Shown: piece by piece, positions 52,751 to 61,211 of the stretch
Layout: every line of letters starts with the position of its first letter
Numbering within the stretch: position 1 is the first letter of the stretch
Virus record (IMG/VR): IMGVR_UViG_3300029258_003221
Location: 124,001-188,000 of that record
Strand: one strand, 5' to 3'
DNA from: a virus
DNA: 64,000 nt
Position numbers and translations under genes: made by a program
Notes under the pieces: model-generated
Told to the model about the DNA's origin: nothing
What the model saw: the letters and a program-made list of their open reading frames with translations, nothing else
Databases searched by the model: none

Positions 52751-53720
52751 TGTTTTCCTCTCTTAGTTTGAATCGTGAATAGATGAATTCGCTGCCACTA
52801 AGCTTTTCATAATCAGGAAAATCATAGTAGTGCTCGAAATCCCAAGTGCCATGAGGAACATTCAGCTTCACAGTGTCCTGTTTGCTCTTCACTTCCTTGT
52901 ACCGGGTGTCACCAATAGTATTGAGATCAGCGGCTTCCCATCGCCAGACATCAAGACAAAGTTCGCCAATCTTCTCATGCCCTTCAATCAGTCCGTATTC
53001 TTCCTTTTGATCTTCTGTAAGATCATTATATTCCTCTTGAGACATATTATCGAAGATTTGATCCTGTTTGTAACAACACCCCATAATAATTGATGTAGAG
53101 TCATTAGGGTGCGTATAGATACCAACACTCATGTTGCCCATTTGACCACAGGCTACATTTTGATCGGCTTTGTATTTTGTGACATTGATTCGGCCACGGA
53201 TTGCGTTAAGAGACCAATCCTCAGTGTATTTCTTGTCCTTCGGACAATCATCAACGATTCTGAAAATGTTAGCAAATATCAACGGACTCTGAACATTGAT
53301 GCTGCCAGTGAGTGGTCTTGGCTCATGCAATTCACAAAGGGTGTCTAAAGGCACCTTCAGATGCTCTCTCTTTTCTGGATCGAAGTAACCACGAAGAGTC
53401 AATCTATCGCCATCAAAAACCCATTTGAGATGACGCCCACAGTTAAAGCAAAAAACGCCATCTGAAGCCCAGTTTTCCTTAACTTCATCTCCCTCTTGCA
53501 CCTGCTTGTCTAAAAGAAGCTGATAGTGTGAACGCATCTGAGCATCAGATACATTTCTCCAATTGCCATCATTAGATCCATTTGCTAAAGCTACAGTGTC
53601 ATCACAGTCTTCAATGAACCGCAATGGATTGATGTTGTGACCTTGGGTGTCAAGAACAATAGAACCATCCTTGACTTTCTCAGCTATTTCCTGAAACCTC
53701 ATACAAGCCTCGCTTTTCAT
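52734..53720 (-). CDS. Unknown protein (328 aa)
   Basis: ATG 53720 is taken as start; a TTG at 53735 after CGAGGA is possible. Residues 85-115 hold F-C-F-N-C-G-R-H-L, a zinc-knuckle-like pair, and the C-terminal 50 residues are aromatic (WDFEHYYDFPDYEKL). Four hexamers (52905, 53340, 53646 and 52734 region neighbours) encode D-T. One of the larger unknowns of the array. Confidence 0.65.
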   Translation of the reverse strand: MKSEACMRFQEIAEKVKDGSIVLDTQGHNINPLRFIEDCDDTVALANGSNDGNWRNVSDAQMRSHYQLLLDKQVQEGDEVKENWASDGVFCFNCGRHLKWVFDGDRLTLRGYFDPEKREHLKVPLDTLCELHEPRPLTGSINVQSPLIFANIFRIVDDCPKDKKYTEDWSLNAIRGRINVTKYKADQNVACGQMGNMSVGIYTHPNDSTSIIMGCCYKQDQIFDNMSQEEYNDLTEDQKEEYGLIEGHEKIGELCLDVWRWEAADLNTIGDTRYKEVKSKQDTVKLNVPHGTWDFEHYYDFPDYEKLSGSEFIYSRFKLREENNDQTV

Positions 53721-53728
53721 TTTCCATG

Positions 53729-54163
53729 TTACCAATCCTCGTGATAGTCGTAATCACATTCGAGTTCAATGTCGTGAATCTGATCAGTGTAGAAGTCAAA
53801 CAACTGCTCACCGACCTCCTTTGTCAGTTGAAGGGTGTCCCCATCGCATGTCGTGACATACGCATCGTCATACAATCTCTCATCATCCCCTTCTGGTGGA
53901 TAACCTAGATTATCTGGACCACCATACATACTTCCGGGATCGTTGAACCCGGAACTCAGAAAGTCGATGGTCAGTTCACCTTCAACAACAGGTGTGTGAC
54001 AACGAAGTAGAGAGTTGGCGAGTCGCCTAATCCAACTTTTGGATTGGAGGCAAGGTGACACAAAGTTGATTTCATTCCCATCAACATCGAACACCTTACC
54101 GTTGCCAATCATAGTGATTTCGATATTGAACTGTCCCGATACGTTACGCCATTGAGTTTTCAT
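53729..54163 (-). CDS. Unknown protein (144 aa)
   Basis: AGGACAGGAAG precedes ATG 54163 (MKTQWRNVSGQFNIEITMIG). A start at MPSTIELFLKQDTQ (54238) after GGGTGAGTTT is an alternative that would make the hexamer 54200 internal. Acidic C-terminal half with HDIELECDYDYHEDW. Confidence 0.65.
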   Translation of the reverse strand: MKTQWRNVSGQFNIEITMIGNGKVFDVDGNEINFVSPCLQSKSWIRRLANSLLRCHTPVVEGELTIDFLSSGFNDPGSMYGGPDNLGYPPEGDDERLYDDAYVTTCDGDTLQLTKEVGEQLFDFYTDQIHDIELECDYDYHEDW

Positions 54164-54242
54164 CTTCCTGTCCTTTCGTAGTAGGATAGGATTGTATTGG
54201 GTGTCTTGTTTTAGGAACAGTTCTATTGTTGATGGCATAAAC

Positions 54243-54869
54243 TCACCCATTAGGGTGATAGATGACTTGAAGAGCCTCCAGAATCTGTGTGCCTGTCAGT
54301 ACGTCACCATAGTTTGCTCCGGTGACTTCACGAAAAGACTTACAAGACCCTGATTCGTATCGTTCGCCCCATACTTTGAGTTCATATTGTGACTCTTTGC
54401 CCCAAATAGGACTTTCAGCAAGACTAAACTTACCATTTCCTTCAAGAGAAATCACTTCAAACATATACAAAAATATACCATCGCCTGAGACAGCAACATA
54501 ATTGTCGCCCAACTCATAACGAATAGCAGAAGCACATGGATAGGAGATTGACCAAATGCCAATCTTCTCAGAAGTAGAGATCGTCTCGTGCCACTGTTTC
54601 AGGATTGATGGATAATTGTTTACCCTTTCTTTGAACCACTTATCGTGGTCATCCATTCTTTGTTTGAAAGCAAGTTCTTTTTTGGCACTCAACCCAAAGT
54701 CTGGATCATCTTTGAGTTGTTCCAGAAGATCATAGCGATCTGCCAAACCAAGTTGATCTGTGATTTCTTCAACGAAATCTTGAGGCGTTCCAGCAAGGTC
54801 CATGACTTTCTGTAAAGTCAAAGATTCGTCGCTGTAAATCGCATCAATAAATTCTTGGTTCAACTCCAT
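54243..54869 (-). CDS. Unknown protein (208 aa) with triplicated start sequence
   Basis: ATG 54869 (MELNQEFIDAIYSDESLTLQ) is preceded by two more ATGGAGTTGAAAA units; each unit supplies GGAG 8 bases ahead of the next ATG. Acidic helical first half, beta-rich second half with GIWSISYPCASAIRYELGD. No family recognised. Confidence 0.65.
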   Translation of the reverse strand: MELNQEFIDAIYSDESLTLQKVMDLAGTPQDFVEEITDQLGLADRYDLLEQLKDDPDFGLSAKKELAFKQRMDDHDKWFKERVNNYPSILKQWHETISTSEKIGIWSISYPCASAIRYELGDNYVAVSGDGIFLYMFEVISLEGNGKFSLAESPIWGKESQYELKVWGERYESGSCKSFREVTGANYGDVLTGTQILEALQVIYHPNG

Positions 54870-54893
54870 TTTTCAACTCCATTTTTCAACTCC
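54861..54893 (-). repeat. 13-bp tandem repeat at a start codon
   Basis: ATGGAGTTGAAAA occurs twice, followed by a third partial copy ATGGAGTTGAA that is the real start of the 54243 gene. The unit is 13 bases, so upstream ATGs lie out of frame. Confidence 0.8.
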
Positions 54894-55089
54894 AAAAATG
54901 ACACTGGCAGGACTGGTTACCTGCAATGCTTCTGGTGGACGTAGCTATCGTCATGTATATACCCTCCAGCTCCGCCTGTCATTGACGTTCTGGATTGTGG
55001 GGCAGCGACCCCCTTTGCACCTCCACAAACCTCTTCTCTGGATTTCTCCTCCAAGTGCGTTAGGTTTCCGCCACAGTGTCATGTACGCA
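54894..55089 (-). other. Gene-poor stretch of about 195 bases
   Basis: No gene of usual size. A 22-codon frame (ATG 54953, MTIATSTRSIAGNQ...) follows a good ribosome site GGAGGGTATATAC and ends in the 13-bp repeat; it could be a leader peptide. No hexamer here. Confidence 0.3.
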
Positions 55090-55284
55090 TTATGTCGAAT
55101 GAACGATTGCGATGCAACCCTCTCCGATCTCCATCACCCCATCATCAAGGGCAATTTCCAATTCATCTTCAGTCACATCAGGATTAACTGAACGGCACCA
55201 CTGTCGAAACAGTGCTTGTGCCACCTGCACGTTTTCCGGGGTGTCCTCATAGGACACAAGTTCATCGATCAAAAAAATTCTCAC
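55090..55284 (-). CDS. Acidic protein, unknown (64 aa), GTG start
   Basis: TAGGAACA lies 0-4 bases before GTG 55284; an ATG at 55305 is possible. RIFLIDELVSYEDTPENVQV with hexamer 55240 encoding E-D-T-P; C-terminal D-D-G-V-M-E-I-G-E-G strands. It overlaps the 55262 gene by 23 bases. Confidence 0.55.
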   Translation of the reverse strand: MRIFLIDELVSYEDTPENVQVAQALFRQWCRSVNPDVTEDELEIALDDGVMEIGEGCIAIVHST

Positions 55285-55390
55285 TGTTCCTACAGTCAAT
55301 AACATTGACTGTGCTGATTCGCTTGGCTGTCACTTGATTGTCTCCTGATTCACTTCTTGGATTGAGAGCAATATCCCACAAAACATTCAT
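55262..55390 (-). CDS. Small protein, unknown (42 aa)
   Basis: CAGGAGATCGTTTC precedes ATG 55390, which overlaps the previous stop (ATGA). MNVLWDIALNPRSESGDNQV then KRISTVNVIDCRNSENFFDR. Ribosome site and junction style support it. Confidence 0.55.
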   Translation of the reverse strand: MNVLWDIALNPRSESGDNQVTAKRISTVNVIDCRNSENFFDR

Positions 55391-55794
55391 GAAACGATCT
55401 CCTGAACTCGTCTACCTGAAACAAGGTAGTCTTTCTTGTAGTAACGGACATACTGTCGTCGGTTATGACGAACACGCTGGTCTGCAATTTTGATGAGTGA
55501 TTGCAGTTCGTTGATTCTATCTGAATCAATTTCAAACTCAATATGACAACCACCCATCATCAAACCAGAAGTTGCCTCAACTCGTATGCCATGTTCTTTA
55601 AGAACTTCATCCCGAAACATGGCTTCCAGCATGTTGTCAACTGATTCAGTAGTGGGTGTTCTTGTTTTGGCAATACGATCACCTTGGAATGATGAACCAA
55701 GCTCCGTATACACCACATCCACGTCGGATTCAGGCCAAATCACATGCAGCTTGAAACCGATGTTGCCGAGTGTTGTTTGAACTGGTTTAGTCAT
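55387..55794 (-). CDS. Unknown protein (135 aa)
   Basis: ATG 55794 overlaps the previous stop (ATGA). FKLHVIWPESDVDVVYTELG, then a helix and a basic C-terminus with VRHNRRQYVRYYKKDY. No family recognised. Confidence 0.65.
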   Translation of the reverse strand: MTKPVQTTLGNIGFKLHVIWPESDVDVVYTELGSSFQGDRIAKTRTPTTESVDNMLEAMFRDEVLKEHGIRVEATSGLMMGGCHIEFEIDSDRINELQSLIKIADQRVRHNRRQYVRYYKKDYLVSGRRVQEIVS

Positions 55795-56375
55795 GCTGCG
55801 AAATCCAATGGGAAGTAGTATCGATGACAAGGATTGCCCCAGTCAAACCTCTGACGAGGGAGTTTGTATTTAGCTTTCAGCTTCCTGAACAACACTTTGT
55901 TGGGCGCTGTCCTCATGTTAGACAGATAAAACTTCATGCCTTTGTTGCGATAGTATTCCGCAGCATAAAGCAACATCTGTTCCGCCAGTCCCTGACGACG
56001 AAATGGCTCATCGACACTGATGAATTCTTCAAAAGGTTTGTCCACGAAAAAATTCTGGAATGAACGAAAGTCATCTTGATGATGTTTGTTCATGTAAGCT
56101 AATGCTTCTTCACGGGACAGTTCCTTCCTGTGGTTAATCCATCCCCAGTATTCCGGCTTTCCACTTTCAAACTTTTCGACAGCACCACACCAGCCATTGA
56201 CCTTATCCAAAAAGCTGACAATTCCAAGAGGATAAAACTTGGGAATGTTCTCGTGAGGAATGTATGAGCACTTCAGATAGGCAATTTCTTCACCTTCATG
56301 GTGAACACTAACCCGATCCACAACCCAACCTCGATTGGGACGTTCTGTATCAAGTTTTATTGAGAAGTCATACAT
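55791..56375 (-). CDS. GNAT-family acetyltransferase-like protein (194 aa), C-terminus FAA
   Basis: GAGGAAATGTTG precedes ATG 56375 (TGATG junction). Residues 115-150 read E-F-I-S-V-D-E-P-F-R-R-Q-G-L-A-E-Q-M-L-L-Y-A-A-E-Y, the GNAT motif A (strand, then Q/R-x-x-G-x-A/G acetyl-CoA loop), followed by G-M-K-F-Y-L-S and a C-terminal YYFPLDF strand. GNAT enzymes move an acetyl group from acetyl-CoA to amines; the substrate here is unknown. Confidence 0.75.
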   Translation of the reverse strand: MYDFSIKLDTERPNRGWVVDRVSVHHEGEEIAYLKCSYIPHENIPKFYPLGIVSFLDKVNGWCGAVEKFESGKPEYWGWINHRKELSREEALAYMNKHHQDDFRSFQNFFVDKPFEEFISVDEPFRRQGLAEQMLLYAAEYYRNKGMKFYLSNMRTAPNKVLFRKLKAKYKLPRQRFDWGNPCHRYYFPLDFAA

Positions 56376-56932
56376 CAACATTTCCTCAGTGGAAAAAGTG
56401 AATAATCAACATCAACCCAAGTGATTTCGATATGAGGCACAAAGAACTCAGTTTCATGAGGGAAGATTTTGATCAATTTTCTCCACAGTGCTTGTGCTTC
56501 TGTTGTGGCACTGTGATATGATGTTTTCAGTTTGCCGTACTTTTTCAGTATGGTGCTGTAAGCCTTTGTTCCAATCCCACGACCAATTAGTCGGGTGTCA
56601 TAAATGTCTGAGTGAATAAATCCACCACACACTTCAAACAGACCAACCACGGATCGAAATCCTTTCGGGCATTTACCATCCTGAAACTGAAGCTGGAAAG
56701 ACTCTTCATCTTCATGGTCAAGTTGAACCAACTCTAACCGTTCCATGAAATCGTCCACCAAAGGCTTATACCTCACCTTTGGTGGACGCAATGAAGTGAA
56801 GCGGATTTTTTGACTCTTCAACCATTGACGGCACTCTGCTTTTGTGAAGAAGTACCTTGGTTGATCTTCAGTGACAAACCAGTCTTTGCCTGATTTGTAT
56901 GACCAAAGATGTGATTCTCGAAAAGCCTTCAT
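56375..56932 (-). CDS. GNAT-like protein (185 aa)
   Basis: GAAGGTGGATC precedes ATG 56932. The last 75 residues show LIGRGIGTKAYSTILKKYGK with the R-G-x-G acetyl-CoA loop, then SATTEAQALWRKLIKIFPHE, which is the usual t-a-A-x-x-l-W-x-k-L of GNAT proteins. The N-terminal 80 residues are basic and different. Its neighbour 55791 is also GNAT-like, so the two may act together or derive from duplication. Confidence 0.7.
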   Translation of the reverse strand: MKAFRESHLWSYKSGKDWFVTEDQPRYFFTKAECRQWLKSQKIRFTSLRPPKVRYKPLVDDFMERLELVQLDHEDEESFQLQFQDGKCPKGFRSVVGLFEVCGGFIHSDIYDTRLIGRGIGTKAYSTILKKYGKLKTSYHSATTEAQALWRKLIKIFPHETEFFVPHIEITWVDVDYSLFPLRKC

Positions 56933-56941
56933 GATCCACCT

Positions 56942-57592
56942 TCAACAAAAGTCATTGATGTACTGGCAGATGGTCCATCCTTCAGCGCCTTTCAACGGGA
57001 AGTATTCATCGTAGGCATGAGTTTGCGTTCCGAATCCTTCTTCCCATGTGATGTTGCCGCCATCTTCAATAAACTTTTCAACAGCAGCAACAACCTCTTT
57101 AGGAGGCAGGTCTTCATCGGGCCATCTTATATCGCCCCACGTATTGTGAAATCCCCAAGATTCGCCCTCTGGACTTTTGAGACAAAACCAATCGGAATTG
57201 TCACGCTCCCAGAGATAAGCAGCCTCTTGGTTTACTGCTTCAACCAAATCCCAGAAGTCTTTGGTTGTCGCATTATCATGTAGGGTGTCACCGGGAACTT
57301 CGGCATCCGATCCCTCGACAATTGAGGAAACAGAAACACCCACTATTTCTTGTCCAGCGGCACGCATATCATCAAATGACCCAAGTTTCCCAAGATCATC
57401 GCAGTACAACCATATCGGATCATCTGCTTTCGGTCCATCACTGTAACACGGTCGTGCTGGGTGATCTCCCGGAAGGTTCTTGATCAGAAATCCGATACTT
57501 GGTCCACAGTCTGTGTATTTGTAGACCGTGCGGTAAATGTACCAAAGGTTGTCTGCACCAAATTCTTCAGCTAAATCCTGTACAAGTTTCAT
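56942..57592 (-). CDS. Unknown protein (216 aa)
   Basis: TGGAGAAAAGAC precedes ATG 57592. Acidic alpha/beta protein with PIWLYCDDLGKLGSFDDMRA, a Trp-rich segment (SPEGESWGFHNTWGDIRWPD) and PLKGAEGWTICQYINDF. Hexamer 57284 encodes G-D-T-L. Confidence 0.65.
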   Translation of the reverse strand: MKLVQDLAEEFGADNLWYIYRTVYKYTDCGPSIGFLIKNLPGDHPARPCYSDGPKADDPIWLYCDDLGKLGSFDDMRAAGQEIVGVSVSSIVEGSDAEVPGDTLHDNATTKDFWDLVEAVNQEAAYLWERDNSDWFCLKSPEGESWGFHNTWGDIRWPDEDLPPKEVVAAVEKFIEDGGNITWEEGFGTQTHAYDEYFPLKGAEGWTICQYINDFC

Positions 57593-57885
57593 GTCTTTTC
57601 TCCAATGTTAGGTGTTGAGCCTAACGGTGGAGAACCGCTATTAACATTAGCAGCGACCCACAAACTGTACCGTGGTCCGTCCTTGCAAGCAGAGGGACTG
57701 CAACCATTGATCGGCCTTTATTTGCTCACCGGACTTTGGACTCTTTCGTTCCGATTTCCAGTGAATCCCCACCGATTCGGCAGGGACGGGAAGACTAGCG
57801 AGTGCGAGTGATCATAGTCATGGCATGTCTCCTATGGGTTTGAGTTTGGAAGTTGATCAATATCTGGTTTGTTGTTGGGTGTCGC
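57593..57885 (-). other. Gene-less 293-base leader with alternative pairings
   Basis: AATGTTA (57604-57610) can pair with TAACATT (57642-57648), or its GTTA with extra GG (57607-57612) can pair with CCTAAC (57620-57625); the two are mutually exclusive, as in attenuator-like switches. The rest has only very short frames, one beginning after ATAGGAGAC. Hexamer at 57878 closes the stretch. Confidence 0.4.
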
Positions 57886-58074
57886 TTATTGCACTTTTCT
57901 GGCAATAGAAACAGCTACTTGTCGATTGGCCTCGGCAAGATTGTTCAATGATTCACTTATTTGCGAACCAGCCACAAGTAATGCTGCCGCTATGATCCTT
58001 GAATCTGATGACGCTATCGAAATTTTTTCAGAGACATGCTGATATGCCTCATCGAAATCATCTTTTTTAATCAC
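57886..58074 (-). CDS. Helical protein, unknown (62 aa), GTG start
   Basis: GGGGAGGTTGATA precedes GTG 58074, 8 bases inside the upstream gene. SRIIAAALLVAGSQISESLNNLAEANRQVAVSIARKVQ is one long amphipathic helix. TAA is followed by GCGACACCC. Confidence 0.6.
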   Translation of the reverse strand: MIKKDDFDEAYQHVSEKISIASSDSRIIAAALLVAGSQISESLNNLAEANRQVAVSIARKVQ

Positions 58075-58561
58075 TATCAACCTCCCCTTCGATCTCTGGA
58101 ACACCAACAAGCAACTCCCTGATTTGTTCCTGAGAGACTTTGATGTCAATTACCTTGAAAACCCCTTCCCCTTCCAGCTTTTCCTTTTCTTGTTTTTGCT
58201 TTTCAATGAACCACTCGGGACTTTCTTCATTAGTGTATTCATCAACGACAGCAAGTGCTTCAGGAGCATATTCGCCATCGTATGATTCATTGCGTTGGAA
58301 AAACAGAACGTGGAGTTTCATTGTTGGTTCCTCGTCTTCTTCGATAGGCGTTAGAAACGGGTCTTCTGTGTAAGCATGTTGCTCTCCCTCATCCAACAAT
58401 GCTATCATGCCAACCATAAGAGCATGAAGAGCATGATGCTCTGGCTCCCTTTGTTTCCTAGTGAGTTGATCAAAAACCTCTTTCATTTGCACCAAATGAT
58501 CATGGGCATCATGTTGGGTTTTGACGTACCCCATTGGAGTTTTAAGAAGTCTTGATTTCAC
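58067..58561 (-). CDS. Apparent fusion of two small plasmid-type proteins (164 aa)
   Basis: GTG 58561 follows GGAGTCATGGT. Residues 1-80 (QMKEVFDQLTRKQREPEHHA ... VGMIALLDEG) and residues 81-164 (MKLHVLFFQRNESYDGEYAPE ... EWFIEKQKQEKEKLE) each resemble small proteins I know as separate genes, and GAGGAACCAACA precedes the internal ATG at 58321. The join is in frame; either a fusion or two products from one frame. Confidence 0.6.
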   Translation of the reverse strand: MKSRLLKTPMGYVKTQHDAHDHLVQMKEVFDQLTRKQREPEHHALHALMVGMIALLDEGEQHAYTEDPFLTPIEEDEEPTMKLHVLFFQRNESYDGEYAPEALAVVDEYTNEESPEWFIEKQKQEKEKLEGEGVFKVIDIKVSQEQIRELLVGVPEIEGEVDSD

Positions 58562-58980
58562 ACCATGACTCCACTTGGGATGTATCTGTCACAAACATCA
58601 GAAAGCATTGATGCCCAGCGTGCAGCCTCCATCTCATCTGCACGTTCATTTGCGTTTTGACGTTGCAGGATTTTAAGCTGCACTTCCTCAAGTTCACGTC
58701 TGCGTTCTGAATCCGAAACAGCAAACTTTGATTGATCTCTTGAGATCTCAAGCTGTACACGTTCCTGATCTTCTCTGAGTTGCTGAAGGGTGTCTATTTG
58801 TTTAAGACGCCTTTGAACCAGCTCATTTAACTCAGATTGAATCTGTTGACAGGCATCATGCCAATGTCCTGCCTCACGAACAAGTCGAAGATTTGCTCGA
58901 ATGTATTTGACCTGTGGATAGAAGGTCAAATTTTCAAAAGCTATCCGATCCTGTTCGTCTTCCAGTTCTTCTTCTGTCAT
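58558..58980 (-). CDS. Coiled-coil protein (140 aa)
   Basis: ATG 58980 overlaps the previous stop (TGATG). Residues 35-115 form a heptad-rich coiled coil (LNELVQRRLKQIDTLQQLRE, ERRRELEEVQLKILQRQ). Hexamer 58789 encodes I-D-T-L. Likely oligomeric; partner unknown. Confidence 0.65.
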   Translation of the reverse strand: MTEEELEDEQDRIAFENLTFYPQVKYIRANLRLVREAGHWHDACQQIQSELNELVQRRLKQIDTLQQLREDQERVQLEISRDQSKFAVSDSERRRELEEVQLKILQRQNANERADEMEAARWASMLSDVCDRYIPSGVMV

Positions 58981-60119
58981 CAATCAACTCCATCAACACT
59001 CACGCTACGAAGTGCAGTATTTTTGTGCAAAGCATACCAACCTTCAGGCTTCACGGTTGCATGATCATCGTGTTCCATCCTTGGATCGTGACAATAAATC
59101 GTGCCTTCATGAACCATGCCTTCGCCGAAAAGATAATGCCTGTTCGCATTTTCATCATCAATTGGCATAATGATGCTTTCTTCAAATAGAGCATCGCAAC
59201 CAACTTCAGATGGCAAATTCTTTCTGGAAACAGGAACAAAGAACCATTCACCTTGCCTCAGAACATTTCCTTTACGTGCTTCCGGTGGTTTCAAACACTC
59301 ATAGGCATCTTCAACAGATGTAACTCGCTCAGGCAGAACACAACCGAAGTAAGTCCCTTCGTCCTGACCAATCAAATAAGTTTCGTCATTTTTGTTATTG
59401 TAAAGAACGACTGTTGCTGAACAGTGCCAACAGTGACTAAGCAATGTAAAGCCCTGTTTAGGTGGCTTTAATTTGTATTCTGGCTTACCTGCTTTTAGAT
59501 GTTCCTTGTCAGATTTACGGAGGTCAATTCTCTGATCAGGGATGTATGCAAGAATTGTCAATTCCATTGACCGCAACATCTTAACAACATCTTCAACATG
59601 GGCACCTGTCAGTTCGGAAAGACAACGAAAACTAACAGTGGGCATAGCTTCCAATCCACTGTCTTCGGCAATGGGGTACTTACAGGAATTCTCTTCCATA
59701 GCCCCATCCCAACCTTCTTCTTCAGCGTCCCCATTGAGAACAACAACATGCTTGTGTTTCTTGTTGAATTTATTGACGGGGTATTCTTTGAGCAAAACAG
59801 CACTCGGGACTTGATCAAAAGACAATTCAAAGTCGCCATATTCAAATCCATAGAAAGCCCCATCGTACAATGCAACCAAATAATTGTCAGTAAGGTAAAC
59901 AGGATAAACTGGTCCTTTTTGTTCTCGGTAGGGCCTCATTGCTAAATTGGTTGAAATATCTTCCAGCAGAAATCGCCCAAGATTCGTTCTCTTGTAAAGT
60001 TCCCTTCTCATGTCATCTGTGATATTACGATAAACAAGCATCATCCCTTTATCACTGAGAACAAAAGGGTTTGATGTGAAAATGTCATGTTGTTTTTCGG
60101 CTTTTGTCAGACGTGGCAT
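58980..60119 (-). CDS. Large unknown protein (379 aa) of the RQGEWFFVP type
   Basis: AAGGACATTCATC precedes ATG 60119. N-terminal half alpha/beta with VSFRCLSELTGAHVEDVVKM; centre F-T-L-L-S-H-C-W-H-C with C-x-x-C; then TYLIGQDEGTYFGCVLPERV, NVLRQGEWFFVPVSR and H-Y-L-F-G-E-G-M-V-H-E-G-T-I-Y-C-H-D-P. The C-terminal half is shared with the 48636 protein. Known in plasmid and phage genomes as a conserved hypothetical. No catalytic set identified, although the H/C-rich order could bind metal. Confidence 0.7.
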   Translation of the reverse strand: MPRLTKAEKQHDIFTSNPFVLSDKGMMLVYRNITDDMRRELYKRTNLGRFLLEDISTNLAMRPYREQKGPVYPVYLTDNYLVALYDGAFYGFEYGDFELSFDQVPSAVLLKEYPVNKFNKKHKHVVVLNGDAEEEGWDGAMEENSCKYPIAEDSGLEAMPTVSFRCLSELTGAHVEDVVKMLRSMELTILAYIPDQRIDLRKSDKEHLKAGKPEYKLKPPKQGFTLLSHCWHCSATVVLYNNKNDETYLIGQDEGTYFGCVLPERVTSVEDAYECLKPPEARKGNVLRQGEWFFVPVSRKNLPSEVGCDALFEESIIMPIDDENANRHYLFGEGMVHEGTIYCHDPRMEHDDHATVKPEGWYALHKNTALRSVSVDGVD

Positions 60120-60130
60120 GATGAATGTCC

Positions 60131-60799
60131 TTAAAGTTGAATGTTTTTTGAATTTCCAATGAGTTCAAACGGCATAACCACGTTATCCGTCCACCCTTTG
60201 AGTTCACGCTCGGTGTCCAATAACAATTGGTCAAAAGAATAAGCTTCAAACCTCAGAGTTTTTTCTCCTATGAAACTCTGTCCGCTGTTATTTTTTGTGC
60301 ATTTTATAGACGTGCCTCTTCCCCCGCTTCCGGGAAAGATAAGAAGACTGGACTCATAGAAGTCATATCGTTCACCGACCTTTGATTTCCAAAAGACAGT
60401 AACTCCTCTGTCAGTGACATAATCATCAATTCGTTGATCAGGCACAAATTGAACAAACGCATCCGAATAAAAAATGAACCATCCATGTTCAACAAAAATG
60501 TCGAATGAATTTCCTCTGACAATCAAGCTGTCAATGCCTCTGGACTCATCCCCATATTCACCAGTGAGATAATGAGTTTCAATTTTCCCATAGACATCTT
60601 TGTATGCACGACCACCGGCTTTTACATCATCTTCAAGAATGCGTAACGCTTCCTCAAAGTTAATGGATTCCCCATAGTATTTTTCTGATTCTCCCTCTTT
60701 CTCCAAAGAAAGGACACGAAGACCTCCACCAGAGCGGAATCCGTGCAACTTAAAGCCATCAAAGAGAGCGACTTGAATTGATTCACGCTTCGATTGCAT
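60131..60799 (-). CDS. Unknown protein (222 aa)
   Basis: GGAGGATTTTGAACTTG precedes ATG 60799, 17 bases inside the upstream gene. Beta-rich with YVTDRGVTVFWKSKVGERYD and V-P-D-Q-R-I-D-D-Y, a string also seen as I-P-D-Q-R-I-D in the 58980 protein. Glycine-rich loop LLIFPGSGGRGTS. Hexamer 60212 encodes L-D-T-E. Confidence 0.65.
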   Translation of the reverse strand: MQSKRESIQVALFDGFKLHGFRSGGGLRVLSLEKEGESEKYYGESINFEEALRILEDDVKAGGRAYKDVYGKIETHYLTGEYGDESRGIDSLIVRGNSFDIFVEHGWFIFYSDAFVQFVPDQRIDDYVTDRGVTVFWKSKVGERYDFYESSLLIFPGSGGRGTSIKCTKNNSGQSFIGEKTLRFEAYSFDQLLLDTERELKGWTDNVVMPFELIGNSKNIQL

Positions 60800-61211
60800 C
60801 AAGTTCAAAATCCTCCAGAACGTGTTCATCCACAGCATCAGTGCGGATTTGTCCATTTGGGAACACGTTCAAAATGTAGAAGGTGTCTTCTTTGTGCAAT
60901 TCTGATTGCATTAGATATGCCACCTGCTTGACTGCATCTTCGTAGGAAAGGTGAGGGTATTCAGTGTCACCATCAATGCCCCACTGCATCAACTCACCAG
61001 AGCCACAGGCAGCAGCAACCCAAAATCCAACCTGACCACAATCAGTCTGGTCAAGACAATCTTCTTCAAGATTGTGAGCAAAGACTTCTTCACAGTGGCC
61101 TTGATCTTCCCTGATCTCAATACAGGGAGCAACTGTACTAAACTGAATGCCTTCGTCAACATCAATGTATGCCAAAAGGTGACCTGTATTGGTGCAAATC
61201 TTGAGTTTCAT
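60783..61211 (-). CDS. Unknown acidic protein (142 aa), C-terminus IEA
   Basis: ATG 61211 overlaps the previous stop (ATGA). Five Cys in the first half (EDCLDQTDCGQVGFWVAAACG). Hexamer 60882 encodes E-D-T-F. No family recognised. Confidence 0.65.
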   Translation of the reverse strand: MKLKICTNTGHLLAYIDVDEGIQFSTVAPCIEIREDQGHCEEVFAHNLEEDCLDQTDCGQVGFWVAAACGSGELMQWGIDGDTEYPHLSYEDAVKQVAYLMQSELHKEDTFYILNVFPNGQIRTDAVDEHVLEDFELDAIEA

